This document shows, piece by piece, positions 53,997 through 63,264 of a stretch of DNA of 64,000 nucleotides. The notes beneath the pieces were generated by a model. That model saw only the letters and a list, made by a program, of their open reading frames with translations. It was not told where the DNA came from and ran no database searches. The position numbers were made by a program, and so were the translations under genes. Source of the DNA: an uncultured Rhodopila sp. (GTDB lineage Bacteria; Pseudomonadota; Alphaproteobacteria; Acetobacterales; Acetobacteraceae). Each line of letters starts with the position of its first letter. Positions within the stretch are counted from its first letter, which is position 1. The stretch spans positions 60,098 to 124,097 of the forward strand of contig NZ_CAIWTY010000045.1 of assembly GCF_903915725.1 (NCBI RefSeq), read 5' to 3'.

Positions 53997-55802
53997 ATGT
54001 CTGCACTCGACCCGATCTCCTATCCCGATTCCCTGCTGCGCGGCATTCTCTCGTCGGTGCGCACCATCGCCATGGTCGGCGCCTCCTCCAACTGGAACCG
54101 GCCAAGCTACTTCGTCATGAAGTACCTCCAGGGCAAAGGCTACCGGGTCATCCCGGTCAATCCCGGCACCGCCGGCAAGGATCTGCTGGGCGAGCGCATC
54201 TACGCCAGCCTGCGCGACATCCCCGAACCCGTCGACATGGTGGACGTGTTCCGCGCCTCCGATTCCGCCGGCCCTATTGTGGACGACGCCATCGCCATCG
54301 GTGCCAAGGTGGTGTGGATGCAGCTTGGCGTTCGCAATGATGAGGCGGCCGCGAAAGGCGAGGCCGCCGGCCTGACCGTGATCATGAACCGCTGCCCGAA
54401 GATCGAGTTCGGCCGTCTCGGCGGCGAACTGTCCTGGAGCGGTGTGAACTCCGGCATCATTCGCAACCGCGCCGCCCAGCCACCCACGGATCGCGCGCGC
54501 AAGCCGCGGCCGTTGCCGGCGGCCAATGTCAGCTACGGTTTCGAGACCCGGGCGGTTCATGCCGGTGCCGCACCCGACCCGGCGACGGGCGCGCGCGCCA
54601 CGCCCATCTACCAGACCACTGCCTATGTGTTCGACGACGTCGATCACGCGGCATCGTTATTTAACCTCCACAATTTCGGCTATATCTACTCCCGCCTGAC
54701 CAACCCGACAGTCGCGGTGCTGGAGGAACGGGTCGCGAGTCTGGAGGGCGGGCGCGCCTCGGTCGCCGCCGCATCCGGGCATGCCGCGCAGTTCCTGGTG
54801 TTCGCCACCCTGATGGAGCCGGGCGACGAGTTCCTGGCGTCACGCAATCTGTATGGCGGCTCGCTGACCCAGTTCGGCCTGTCGTTCAAGAAGCTGGGCT
54901 GGACCTGCCACTTCGTCGATCCGGCGGACCCGGAGAACTTCCGCCGCGCCCTGACGCCGAAGTGCAAGGCAATCTTCGTCGAGAGCCTGGCCAACCCCGG
55001 CGGCGTCATCGTCGATCTGGCGGCCATCGCCGAGATCGCGCATACGGCCGGGCTGCCGCTGATCGTCGATAACACCCTGGCGACGCCGTATCTGTGCCGC
55101 CCGTTCGAGTGGGGGGCCGACATCGTCACCCACTCCACTACCAAGTTCCTCGCCGGCCACGGCAATTCAATGGGTGGCATCGTGGTGGAGTCGGGCAAAT
55201 TCGATTGGGCGCAGGGGGGAAAATTCCCGTCGATGACGGAGCCGGAACCGGCCTATCACGGCCTGCGGTTCTACGAGAACTTTGGCGATTTCGCCTTCAC
55301 CACCAAGGCGCGGGCGGTGGCGTTGCGTGACTACGGCCCGTCAATGGCGCCGATGAACGCGTTCCTGACCATCACCGGCATCGAGACGCTGCACGTGCGG
55401 ATGGAGCGGCATTGCGCCAACGCTCAGGCGGTCGCGGCGTATCTCGCGGCACATCCGCGCGTGGCGTGGGTGTCCTATGCCGGGTTGGAGAGCAGCCCAT
55501 ACCGGGCGCTGGCACGGAAATACCTGCCGAAGGGGGCCGGGGCGGTGTTCACCTTCGGCGTGAAGGGCGGCTATGAGGCCGGGATCAGGCTGGTCGAGAG
55601 CGTCGGGTTGTTCTCCCATCTGGCGAATATCGGCGATACCCGCAGCCTGATTCTGCATCCGGCCTCGACAACCCACCGCCAGTTGACCGAGGAGCAGCGG
55701 CTTGCCGCGGGTGCCGGACCGGATGTGATCCGGCTGTCGATCGGGCTGGAGACCGCTGAGGATCTGATGGCTGACCTGGATCAGGCGCTGGCGGGAAACT
55801 GA
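53997..55802 (+). CDS. Fusion of CoA-binding protein and O-acetylhomoserine sulfhydrylase (MetY-like)
   Basis: A 601-residue protein in one uninterrupted frame. Residues 1-150 are a CoA-binding Rossmann domain (YccU type: TIAMVGASSNWNRPSYFVMK, YRVIPVNPGTAGKDLLGERI, WMQLGVRNDEAA). A short linker precedes residues 180-601, a PLP-dependent Cys/Met metabolism enzyme close to O-acetylhomoserine aminocarboxypropyltransferase: SYGFETRAVHAGAAPDPATG, LFNLHNFGYIYSRLTNPTVA and the Schiff-base lysine in HSTTKFLAGHGNSMGG. It makes homocysteine from O-acetylhomoserine and sulfide. The fusion suggests CoA- or acyl-CoA-responsive control, or acetyl channelling. Confidence 0.93.
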   Translation: MSALDPISYPDSLLRGILSSVRTIAMVGASSNWNRPSYFVMKYLQGKGYRVIPVNPGTAGKDLLGERIYASLRDIPEPVDMVDVFRASDSAGPIVDDAIAIGAKVVWMQLGVRNDEAAAKGEAAGLTVIMNRCPKIEFGRLGGELSWSGVNSGIIRNRAAQPPTDRARKPRPLPAANVSYGFETRAVHAGAAPDPATGARATPIYQTTAYVFDDVDHAASLFNLHNFGYIYSRLTNPTVAVLEERVASLEGGRASVAAASGHAAQFLVFATLMEPGDEFLASRNLYGGSLTQFGLSFKKLGWTCHFVDPADPENFRRALTPKCKAIFVESLANPGGVIVDLAAIAEIAHTAGLPLIVDNTLATPYLCRPFEWGADIVTHSTTKFLAGHGNSMGGIVVESGKFDWAQGGKFPSMTEPEPAYHGLRFYENFGDFAFTTKARAVALRDYGPSMAPMNAFLTITGIETLHVRMERHCANAQAVAAYLAAHPRVAWVSYAGLESSPYRALARKYLPKGAGAVFTFGVKGGYEAGIRLVESVGLFSHLANIGDTRSLILHPASTTHRQLTEEQRLAAGAGPDVIRLSIGLETAEDLMADLDQALAGN

Positions 55803-55987
55803 CCGAGCCGCCCGGCCAGGACGGCAGGGGCGGAAACGGTCCGGCAAAATCCGGCTCCGCACGATCGCTGATCCGGATGCGCGCGGGGAGTGTCCCGGTA
55901 AACGCGGCTGCGATGTTGCCAGGACGATGTGGGGAGAGCGTGTCACACCAGTCCGCCGTGACTGCTACCCCCCGGCCTCGCCACCTC
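55803..55987. other. Intergenic stretch downstream of the MetY fusion
   Basis: No gene is supported. GCCAGGACGGCAGGGGCGG and neighbouring GC-rich bases could fold, but no clear terminator with a T-run is visible. Confidence 0.4.
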
Positions 55988-56172
55988 GTCATGCCGACGG
56001 AGGTCGGCATCCACGCCTTTTCCTGGCGTAAACACAGGCGTAAATGGCGGGCCTCCGCCCCATGGGCGTTAAAGTAGAGTCAAGCGGTCACAGCTTTCCC
56101 TCGTCATGGCGGCGCACGCCCGCCATTTACGCCTCGCTAGTGCGAGCGAGAGGCGTGGATGGCGGGCCTTCG
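55988..56172. repeat. Family B partial units in tandem
   Basis: GTCATGCCGACGGAGGTCGG, GGCGGGCCTCCGCCCCATGGGCGTTAAA and GTCATGGCGGCGCACGCC with AGGCGTGGATGGCGGGCC follow each other. These are half-units of family B that lead into the full copy at 56173. Confidence 0.65.
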
Positions 56173-56346
56173 CCCCATAGGCGTTAAAATAGCGGCCGGC
56201 GGTTGCTGCTTCCCCCCGTCATGCCGACGCAGGTCGGCATCCACGCCGTTGCCTAAACCCGCACCTCAAGGCGTGGATGGTGCGCCTCCGCGCACCATGA
56301 CGGGGGACAAACGCAGCTGCTGCGGACTATTTTAATGCCTATGGGG
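56173..56346. repeat. Family B composite palindromic repeat, full copy
   Basis: The left arm CCCCATAGGCGTTAAAATAG and right arm CTATTTTAATGCCTATGGGG are inverted repeats with one mismatch. The inner hairpins are ATGCCGACGCAGGTCGGCAT and ATGGTGCGCCTCCGCGCACCAT. Orientation is as at 23604. Confidence 0.9.
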
Positions 56347-56478
56347 TCCTTCGCCCGCCATGACGGAAGCGGCGAGGGTGCCACCCGAATCAAACCTCGC
56401 CCGAACGGCAACCTCCGAATGCTTGGAGAAGGATCTTCTACAAACCAAATCCGGCGCTGAGTTTTCATACAGCCTGCT

Positions 56479-56531
56479 CCGCGCACCATGACCGAGGACT
56501 AACGCAGCCGCCGTCGGACTTTTTTAACCCG
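56479..56531. repeat. Family B right-half fragment
   Basis: GCGCACCATGACCGAGGACT, AACGCAGCCGCCGTCGG and ACTTTTTTAACCC copy the right half of the element at 56173. It lies just downstream of the glycosyltransferase stop. Confidence 0.65.
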
Positions 56532-56544
56532 CAACGGCGAACCG

Positions 56545-57651
56545 CTAATCCGCCGCCATGGCTTCGGCCGGCGTCAACTGCCGCAACACCTCCTCGGCCA
56601 GAGCGATCTCCCGGCTCAGCTCGGTGAATCGCACCCGCCGCCGCCTCAGCACCGGACTGAGCCGTTCCAGCTCCGCCCAGGCAGCGCCGAAGTAGGGCCC
56701 GGATACCGCGCCGGCCACCAGGCTGGCCGGAACATCCAGTTCGGCCGCCAGGCCGCTATCGCCCCGGCGGGACGACCACGCCTGCCGGACCCGCGACCTT
56801 AGGCTGTAGCGCCGCAGGGCATCCTCCGCCGGCTCGGCCTGATCGTCGGCATGCTCGTCCTGCTGCACCATGCGGCGGCGGATCGCATCCGCCATGCCGC
56901 CCTCGGCGCGGCCCTCGATCCGCCCCGACACAACCACCTTGATCCCGGGATCGTGCCGGACCCGGGCATCCATTCGCCACAGCGAGGCGACAAATGCCCG
57001 ATCCTCTCCGCATGGGATCGCCGGAATGCCGCCAACCCGATGATACGCCTCGACCGAGACGGCGAGGCTGGCGCCGGACGCCTCGGTATGGCGCGGCGGC
57101 GGATCATGGGGTTCGGGGTCCAGCATCCAGGCGATGTCGTCCAGCAGGCCGATCAACCGGCATTCCAGCGCATCGTCGGCATGCAGATGCGCCGGGATCA
57201 TCGCGGCCTCCCACGGGTCGACCACAACCCGGCCGCACACCACATCGGCGCCCCGGCCGAGCGCCGCCAGGTTGCGGACGACCCAGTCAGGCGGAACAAC
57301 GGTGTCCGCATCCGTCGCCATCAGCACATCCCCCGGTCCGGCCTGCGCCGCGGCCAGTTGCATCGCCAGCCGCCGCGCCCACCCGGCGTTCGCCTGCCGC
57401 GGCGGCAGCTCCCGGTTGACGATATCGAGGCGGTAGCGCAGCCGCGGCGCCAGTCCCCGGGCGATCGCCTCGGTCGCGTCCGTGCAGTTGTTCAGCAACA
57501 GCACCACCGCATCCGGGCAATGCTGCTGGTCGCTCAGCGCGGTCAGGCAGGCTTCGATCCGTTCCGCTTCATCCCTGGCAGGAATGGCGACGATCGACGG
57601 ACGCAGTTGTTTTTCCGCGGAATCGAGCGATTCCGCGATCTCGTGGGACAT
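56545..57651 (-). CDS. Glycosyltransferase family 2 (DXD type)
   Basis: A 368-residue GT-A protein with VAIPARDEAERIEACLTALS, VVLLLNNCTDATEAIARGLA, the DXD motif in DVLMATDADTVVPPDWVV and GEDRAFVASLWRMDARVRHD. A C-terminal ~100-residue helical tail is rich in Arg and Glu. It is a soluble nucleotide-sugar transferase of unknown acceptor. It is divergent from the reductase gene at 57776, with 124 bp between. Confidence 0.88.
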   Translation of the reverse strand: MSHEIAESLDSAEKQLRPSIVAIPARDEAERIEACLTALSDQQHCPDAVVLLLNNCTDATEAIARGLAPRLRYRLDIVNRELPPRQANAGWARRLAMQLAAAQAGPGDVLMATDADTVVPPDWVVRNLAALGRGADVVCGRVVVDPWEAAMIPAHLHADDALECRLIGLLDDIAWMLDPEPHDPPPRHTEASGASLAVSVEAYHRVGGIPAIPCGEDRAFVASLWRMDARVRHDPGIKVVVSGRIEGRAEGGMADAIRRRMVQQDEHADDQAEPAEDALRRYSLRSRVRQAWSSRRGDSGLAAELDVPASLVAGAVSGPYFGAAWAELERLSPVLRRRRVRFTELSREIALAEEVLRQLTPAEAMAAD

Positions 57652-57775
57652 GCAGTTTTCCTGCGCGGGTGTTGCGATGTCCGGCAGTTAGGATGCGCCA
57701 GGGCGGATACGACCGCTCTTCACCCGGGTGTTATGCCGCTTGTGCTGACGAAAAAGCGACGTATACGGGCGATCC

Positions 57776-58786
57776 ATGACACAGCACATCGAAGCCGACG
57801 TGGCGATCGTCGGCGCCGGCCCGGTCGGATTGTTCGCCGTTTTCGAGCTTGGCATGCTGAAACTGACCAGCGTGCTGATCGACGCGCTCGGCGAAGTCGG
57901 CGGCCAATGCACGGCGCTGTACCCGGAAAAGCCGATCTACGACATCCCGGCGCATCCGGCGATCGAGGCGGGCGCGCTGATCGCCAAACTGGAAGAGCAG
58001 ATCAAGCCATTCGCCACGCCGCGCCTGCTCGGCCGCCAGGTGACCGGCCTGACGGGCGAGGCCGGCGCCTTCACCCTGACAACCGATCAGGGGGACACCG
58101 TCCGCGCCAAGGTGGTGATCGCCGCCGCCGGGGCCGGAGCGTTCGGTCCCAACCGGCCGCCGCTGGACGGCCTCGACGCCTACGAGGCGACCGGCGCGGT
58201 GCAATACTATGTCCGCCGCCGCGAGGATCTGCGCGGCAAGCGGGTGGTGATCGCCGGTGGTGGGGATTCGGCGGTAGACTGGGCGCTGGCACTGAAAGAC
58301 ATCGCCTCGGTTTCAGTCGTGCACCGGCGCCCGAAGTTCCGCGCCGCGCCGGAGAGTGCGGCGCAACTCGATGAAGCGGCGCGGTCGGGCCAGATCGATA
58401 TGGTGGTGCCGTACCAGCTTCACGGTCTGGTGGGCGAGGTTGGCAAGCTGTCGGCCGTGGCCGTCGCCGATCTCGACGGCGCGGTGAAAGAAATCCCGGC
58501 CGACGTCCTGCTGCCGTTTTTCGGCCTGTCGATGGACCTGGGGCCGATCTCGGCGTGGGGGCTGCAAAGCCAGATGCATCATGTAACGGTCGATCCCGCC
58601 ACCTGCCAGACCAGCCTGCCCGGCGTGTTCGCCATCGGCGACGTGGCGACCTATCCCGGCAAGCTGAAACTGATCCTGCAGGGCTTCAGCGAGGCGGCGG
58701 TCGCTGCGCATGCGATATTTCACGTGGTTCACCCCGATCAGGCTCTCCACTTCGAGTATTCCACCAGCAAGGGTGTCCCGGCCTGA
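57776..58786 (+). CDS. Ferredoxin/flavodoxin--NADP+ reductase (thioredoxin-reductase-like)
   Basis: A 336-residue flavoprotein with two Rossmann motifs: VAIVGAGPVGLFAVFELGML for FAD and VVIAGGGDSAVDWALALKDI for NADPH. It ends GVFAIGDVATYPGKLKLILQ. The CxxC redox pair of thioredoxin reductases is absent, as is usual for TrxR-like FNRs. It transfers electrons between NADPH and ferredoxin or flavodoxin. The gene is monocistronic or the first before an AT-rich gap. Confidence 0.92.
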   Translation: MTQHIEADVAIVGAGPVGLFAVFELGMLKLTSVLIDALGEVGGQCTALYPEKPIYDIPAHPAIEAGALIAKLEEQIKPFATPRLLGRQVTGLTGEAGAFTLTTDQGDTVRAKVVIAAAGAGAFGPNRPPLDGLDAYEATGAVQYYVRRREDLRGKRVVIAGGGDSAVDWALALKDIASVSVVHRRPKFRAAPESAAQLDEAARSGQIDMVVPYQLHGLVGEVGKLSAVAVADLDGAVKEIPADVLLPFFGLSMDLGPISAWGLQSQMHHVTVDPATCQTSLPGVFAIGDVATYPGKLKLILQGFSEAAVAAHAIFHVVHPDQALHFEYSTSKGVPA

Positions 58787-59041
58787 TCGGCCGCCGCGCG
58801 TAACTAACGGTTTCGCATCGAAGAATTGTTGTTTGCCAATTAGAGGTATTCTACGGAAATCTTTTCCACCGAAACATTGCAGCAATTTAAATTCCGGATG
58901 GCACTTTGGCGTTGCGATATGCAATGAAGGCTCCGGGCGGCAGGATCGGATCAATATGACCGATCAAGCAGCCGGTTAGCCCGGACCATCCGGGCCGGAG
59001 GCGTTCGTCCTGAATATGTTTTTTGCCGGTTGCAGCCGGAC

Positions 59042-61891
59042 ATGAGTGGCGACAACGACTCCGCGCAGCCGGAGGCCTTGCCGGTGATAGATCATTCGTT
59101 CTGCGAGCAGGAGCCGATCCATATTCCTGGCGCCATTCAGCCGAATGGCGCGGTGATCGCTGCGCTGGCCAGCAGCATGCTCGTGACGCACGCCAGCGCG
59201 AACCTGGAGGCGTTTCTCGGCCGCCGGCCTGATGCGGTGCTTGGCAAGCCGCTGGCGCAGGCCATTGGCGAAGCGGCGAGCCGCGCCTTGCGTCAGCCCG
59301 GCTCTCTCGACTGGGCCGCGCCCGGTGCTTTGCCGGTGATAGCTGCGCCGGATGGCAGCGACCTGACGTTGCATGCCTGCCGCTCGGGGCGGTTTATCTG
59401 CGTTGACATCGAGCCGCATGGGACGGCATTGCCGCCGGCGTCTGCCGCCACGCTGATGCGCTCGGTGCTGGAGACGTTCCGGCATGCCGGCACCCGTCGC
59501 GAACTGTGCGATCTCGCGGTGCGCGGACTGAAGGCGCTGGTCGGCTACGACCGGGTGATCGCCTATCGCTTTCATGCCGACGGACATGGCGAGGTGATCG
59601 CCGAGGCGCGCGAAGAGCACCTCGACCCCTATCTGGGGCTGCATTATCCCGCAGGCGACATACCGTCCCAGGCGCGGGCGCTGTACCTGCGCCAGCGCGT
59701 CGGCGCGATCGCCAATTCCACCTACGTGCCGGTGCCGCTGCTGGCCGATCCGGACCTGGACGATGGCACAGCGCTCGATCTGACGCACAGCGCGCTGCGC
59801 AGCATCTCGCCGACGCATCTCGAGTACATGCGCAACATGAACACGGCGGCGAGCCTGACGGTCGCGCTGCCGCACGGACCGGAGCTTTGGGGCATGCTGG
59901 TGTGTCACCACACCACGCCGCGCATCGCCGGCCCCGAGCAACGCGCAATTGCCGAAATGATCGGCCAGGTCACGTCGCTGTTGCTGTCCAGTCTCGGCGA
60001 TGCGGAATACGCGTCGCAGCGCCTCGCCCGCAACCTCACGCTGAAACATCTGACGCAGAAGATCGCCGCGCCCCTGCCGCTGCCGCAGGCGATTGCCGAG
60101 GCGGCGCCGGAGCTGCTCGCGCTCGTGGACGCGACCGGAGCATTGGTGCGCATCGGCGGTAGATCGTTTCCGCTGGGATCCACGCCCCCGCTGGAAGCGG
60201 CCGAACTGGCGCTCGCGGTGCTGCGGTCCGCCGCCAACGGCGATGATGTGGCGATCGACGACCTCGGCCTGCGGCATCCGGAGCTGGCGGCCTGCGCTGC
60301 CGCGGGAAGCGGCGCCCTTTTACTGCCGCTGCGGTCCGGATCGGAGGATGCAATCCTGTGGTTCCGGCCGGAATTGTCGCAGACCCTGTCCTGGGGCGGT
60401 AACCCCGATCTTCCCCTCAAAGTGGAGGCGGAGACCGGGCGGATCTCGCCGCGCACCTCCTTCGTCGCCTGGATCGCCACGGTCAACGGCCGCTCGGCGC
60501 CCTGGACCGAGGCGGATATATCGCTTGCGCGTGAGGCCGGGCGGGCGATCGAGGCCGAGCAGGTCTATCGCATCAAGGCGGAGCTTGCCCGGCTGCGCGA
60601 TTACGATGTCCTGACCGGACTGCCTAACCGCAATTTGCTGGACGATTGGCTGTTGCAGGCCAGCCGGGAATCCGGCGGCTCGGCGGGGGCGGATGATGCC
60701 TTGCTGTTTCTCGACCTCGACCGTTTCAAGGCGGTGAATGATTCAGTCGGCCATGCCGCGGGCGATGCGTTGCTGGTCGAGGCGGCGCGGCGCATGGTGG
60801 CTGCCGCGGGACCGGGTAACCGGGTGGCCCGGCTGGGTGGCGACGAATTCGTGGTATTCTGCCGTTTGGCGGACCGGACCGAGACAAGCCTGCTGGCCGA
60901 ACGGATTCGCGAGGCTATCCAGGCGCCGTTCGAAATTGACGCGCGATCCTGCTACGTCTCGATCAGCATCGGGATTGCATACTCGTGCGACGTGGCGGGC
61001 CTTGACCTGATCCGGGCGGCGGACATGGCGATGTATGTCGCCAAGCAATGCGGCGGCAATCGGACGGTGGTGTTCGAGGCAAGCCTGTATGAGCGCGCGG
61101 TGCGGCAATTCGAACTCGACCGCGACATGCGCCAGGCGCTGAGCGTCGGCGATGAGTTCGTCCTGGTGTATCAGCCGATCTTTGCCGTGGGGCCGGACGG
61201 GCGGCGGTTGGCCGGGTTCGAGGCGCTGCTGCGGTGGCGGCACCCAAGGCAGGGCTGGCTGGCGCCCGACCTGTTCATCCCGCTGGCGGAGAAGTCCGGC
61301 CTGATCCAGCCGCTGGGCGACTGGGTTCTGACCGAGGCCTGCCGCCAGGCGAAGCTGTTCCAGGCGGCGCGGCCGGATCTAACGCTGCAGATGGCGGTGA
61401 ACGTGTCCGCGGCGCAGCTCGCCCGGGCGGACTTCGCCGCGGATGTCGCCGCGGTGCTGCGGGCGGAGGCGTTTCCGCCCGAGGCGCTATGCCTGGAGGT
61501 CACGGAAAGCATGCTCACCGATGTCGCCGTGGCATGCGTGCTGGTGGAAGTGCGTGCGCTCGGCGTGAAGGTGGCGATCGACGATTTCGGCATCGGCTAC
61601 TCGTCGCTGTCGTACCTGTTGCGGCTTCCGGCCGACGTGGTGAAGCTCGACCGCAGCTTCCTGGAGATGGCCGGCGGCAGCGCGCGCGGGCCGGACTTCG
61701 TCGGCGCGGTTGTGGCGCTGGCGCATGTGGCTGGGAAGATCGTCATTGTCGAGGGAATCGAGACTGCCGCGCAACTCGATATGGCGACCGCGATGGGCGC
61801 GGACATGCTGCAGGGCTTCCTGCTGGCGCGGCCGCTGTCGGTTCAAGCGGTGGAGGAGGCGTTCCTTCGCCCGGCTAGCGCGGCGGAGTAG
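59042..61891 (+). CDS. Bacteriophytochrome diguanylate cyclase/phosphodiesterase (PAS-GAF-PHY-GGDEF-EAL)
   Basis: The ATG at 59042 is used (a TTG at 59030 adds four residues), giving 949 residues. The biliverdin-binding cysteine is Cys21 in DHSFCEQEPIHIPGAIQPNG. The PAS, GAF (YLGLHYPAGDIPSQARALYL, where the usual PASDIP serine is glycine) and PHY domains follow. Then come GGDEF (RLGGDEFVVF, about 599-603; the RxxD inhibitory site is replaced by GPGN) and EAL (GFEALLRWRHP, about 727-729; DDFGIGYSSL, VEGIET). Both output domains look intact, so red/far-red light would change c-di-GMP. No heme oxygenase gene is adjacent. Confidence 0.95.
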   Translation: MSGDNDSAQPEALPVIDHSFCEQEPIHIPGAIQPNGAVIAALASSMLVTHASANLEAFLGRRPDAVLGKPLAQAIGEAASRALRQPGSLDWAAPGALPVIAAPDGSDLTLHACRSGRFICVDIEPHGTALPPASAATLMRSVLETFRHAGTRRELCDLAVRGLKALVGYDRVIAYRFHADGHGEVIAEAREEHLDPYLGLHYPAGDIPSQARALYLRQRVGAIANSTYVPVPLLADPDLDDGTALDLTHSALRSISPTHLEYMRNMNTAASLTVALPHGPELWGMLVCHHTTPRIAGPEQRAIAEMIGQVTSLLLSSLGDAEYASQRLARNLTLKHLTQKIAAPLPLPQAIAEAAPELLALVDATGALVRIGGRSFPLGSTPPLEAAELALAVLRSAANGDDVAIDDLGLRHPELAACAAAGSGALLLPLRSGSEDAILWFRPELSQTLSWGGNPDLPLKVEAETGRISPRTSFVAWIATVNGRSAPWTEADISLAREAGRAIEAEQVYRIKAELARLRDYDVLTGLPNRNLLDDWLLQASRESGGSAGADDALLFLDLDRFKAVNDSVGHAAGDALLVEAARRMVAAAGPGNRVARLGGDEFVVFCRLADRTETSLLAERIREAIQAPFEIDARSCYVSISIGIAYSCDVAGLDLIRAADMAMYVAKQCGGNRTVVFEASLYERAVRQFELDRDMRQALSVGDEFVLVYQPIFAVGPDGRRLAGFEALLRWRHPRQGWLAPDLFIPLAEKSGLIQPLGDWVLTEACRQAKLFQAARPDLTLQMAVNVSAAQLARADFAADVAAVLRAEAFPPEALCLEVTESMLTDVAVACVLVEVRALGVKVAIDDFGIGYSSLSYLLRLPADVVKLDRSFLEMAGGSARGPDFVGAVVALAHVAGKIVIVEGIETAAQLDMATAMGADMLQGFLLARPLSVQAVEEAFLRPASAAE

Positions 61892-61947
61892 CGGCCGGGC
61901 GTGTTCCGGCCATGACGGTGAGAGACCGGCCGCGGCTGGCGCCCCCC

Positions 61948-63264
61948 CTACGCCACGGCAAAGCCCAAACGCGCCACCGTGCGCGCCCGGCCAATCAGCG
62001 GCAGCAACGCAGGCAGATCCGGCCCGCTATCCTCGCCGGTCAAAGCCAGCCGCAAGACGGGCAAAAGCGCTTCGCCAGGCAAACCGGTGGCCCGCTCCAG
62101 CGCCGACATCCAGTCGGCCCACACCGTTCCATCCCAGGGCTCCGGCGGCAGCGTCGCCCCGGCGGCAATCAGCACATCCCGGTCCGCCTCCATGATTGGG
62201 GGCACGATCGAGCCGGCGACGACATCCCACCAGCCGCGCGCCTCCTTCAACAGGTCCAGATGTCCCCTGACCGCCAGCCAGAACGCCTCCGTCGCGCCCC
62301 CCGGCAGCCGATCGGCTACGGCGGCGAAATCCAGCTCCGCCAGGGCGCGGCGGTTGAGACGGAGCAACCGCGCCGCGTCGAAGCGGCTGGCCGCCATCGA
62401 GGACAGTTCGAAAGTGTTGGCCAGGCGAACCAGTTCCGGCGGGTCGTCGGCCTTGTCGCCGGTCAGGCAGGCGGCGATCGCCCGAGGCTCCAGCCCGTCG
62501 CCGCGCAGGCTGCGCAGCGACAGGCTGGCGAATGGGCGTCCGGCGGAGGATGGGCTGTCCCCCAGCGCCGGCAAATGCCCGAACCGCACCGCCTGCGATC
62601 CACCGCCCAGCACCTCGAACAACTCGATCTGCACCGCCGTGTTGCCGGGGCTGTCCTCGCCGCGGATGATGTGCGTGGTGCGGAAGTCGATATCGTCGGC
62701 CACGCTGGCGATGATAGCGGCCGGGCTGCCGTCGCTGCGCGCGATGATGGGGTCGGAAACCGCGGACAGCGTCGCCCTGAGCGGTCCCAGGATCATGTCC
62801 TTCCATTCCAGCGTCCGGCCCGAAAGCTTGAAGCGCCAGTGCGGGCGCTTGCCGCCGGCCTCGGCATCTCGGCGCTGCTTGTCGGTCAGCCGCAGCATGG
62901 CGCGGTCGTAAATCAGCGGCTGGCCGCGCTTGCGCCGGAATTCCTGCTTCGCCTTGAGTTCCTCTTCGGATTCGAAGCAGGGATACAGGAAGCCGTCGCG
63001 CTTCAGCCGTTCGATCGCGTCCTGGTAGAGTTCCAGCCGCTCGGACTGGCGGGTGCTGTGCTGCCAGCGAATGCCAAGCCATTGCAGATCCTGCTGGATC
63101 GCCTCGGCATGGGCCGGGCGGCATCGCTCGCTGTCCAGATCGTCCAGCCGCAGCAGCATTTCGCCGCCGTGGCGGCGGGCAAACAGGAAGTTGGCCAGCG
63201 CCACGCGCGCCCCGCTGACCAGCAGGTGGCCGGTGGGCGCGGGCGCACAGCGGACGCGGATCAT
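61948..63264 (-). CDS. GluRS-like protein with degenerate HIGH and KMSKS signatures
   Basis: A 438-residue homologue of glutamyl-tRNA synthetase with the catalytic fold (LLRLDDLDSERCRPAHAEAI, FYPCFES-like FLYPCFESEEELKAKQEFRR, IIRGEDSPGNTAVQIELFEV) and a C-terminal anticodon-binding helical half. The HIGH motif, usually GxLHIGxAR, reads GHLLVSGAR. The KLSKR region reads SSAGR. Both contact ATP in GluRS, so canonical activation is doubtful. A second, regular GluRS must exist elsewhere if this is inactive. Its start overlaps the stop of the upstream gene by four bases. Confidence 0.85.
   Translation of the reverse strand: MIRVRCAPAPTGHLLVSGARVALANFLFARRHGGEMLLRLDDLDSERCRPAHAEAIQQDLQWLGIRWQHSTRQSERLELYQDAIERLKRDGFLYPCFESEEELKAKQEFRRKRGQPLIYDRAMLRLTDKQRRDAEAGGKRPHWRFKLSGRTLEWKDMILGPLRATLSAVSDPIIARSDGSPAAIIASVADDIDFRTTHIIRGEDSPGNTAVQIELFEVLGGGSQAVRFGHLPALGDSPSSAGRPFASLSLRSLRGDGLEPRAIAACLTGDKADDPPELVRLANTFELSSMAASRFDAARLLRLNRRALAELDFAAVADRLPGGATEAFWLAVRGHLDLLKEARGWWDVVAGSIVPPIMEADRDVLIAAGATLPPEPWDGTVWADWMSALERATGLPGEALLPVLRLALTGEDSGPDLPALLPLIGRARTVARLGFAVA

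Noticed and set aside
61892..61912. Terminator between phytochrome and GluRS-like genes
   Set aside because: GGCCGG..CCGGCC can fold but has no T-run on either side; it may be repeat debris.
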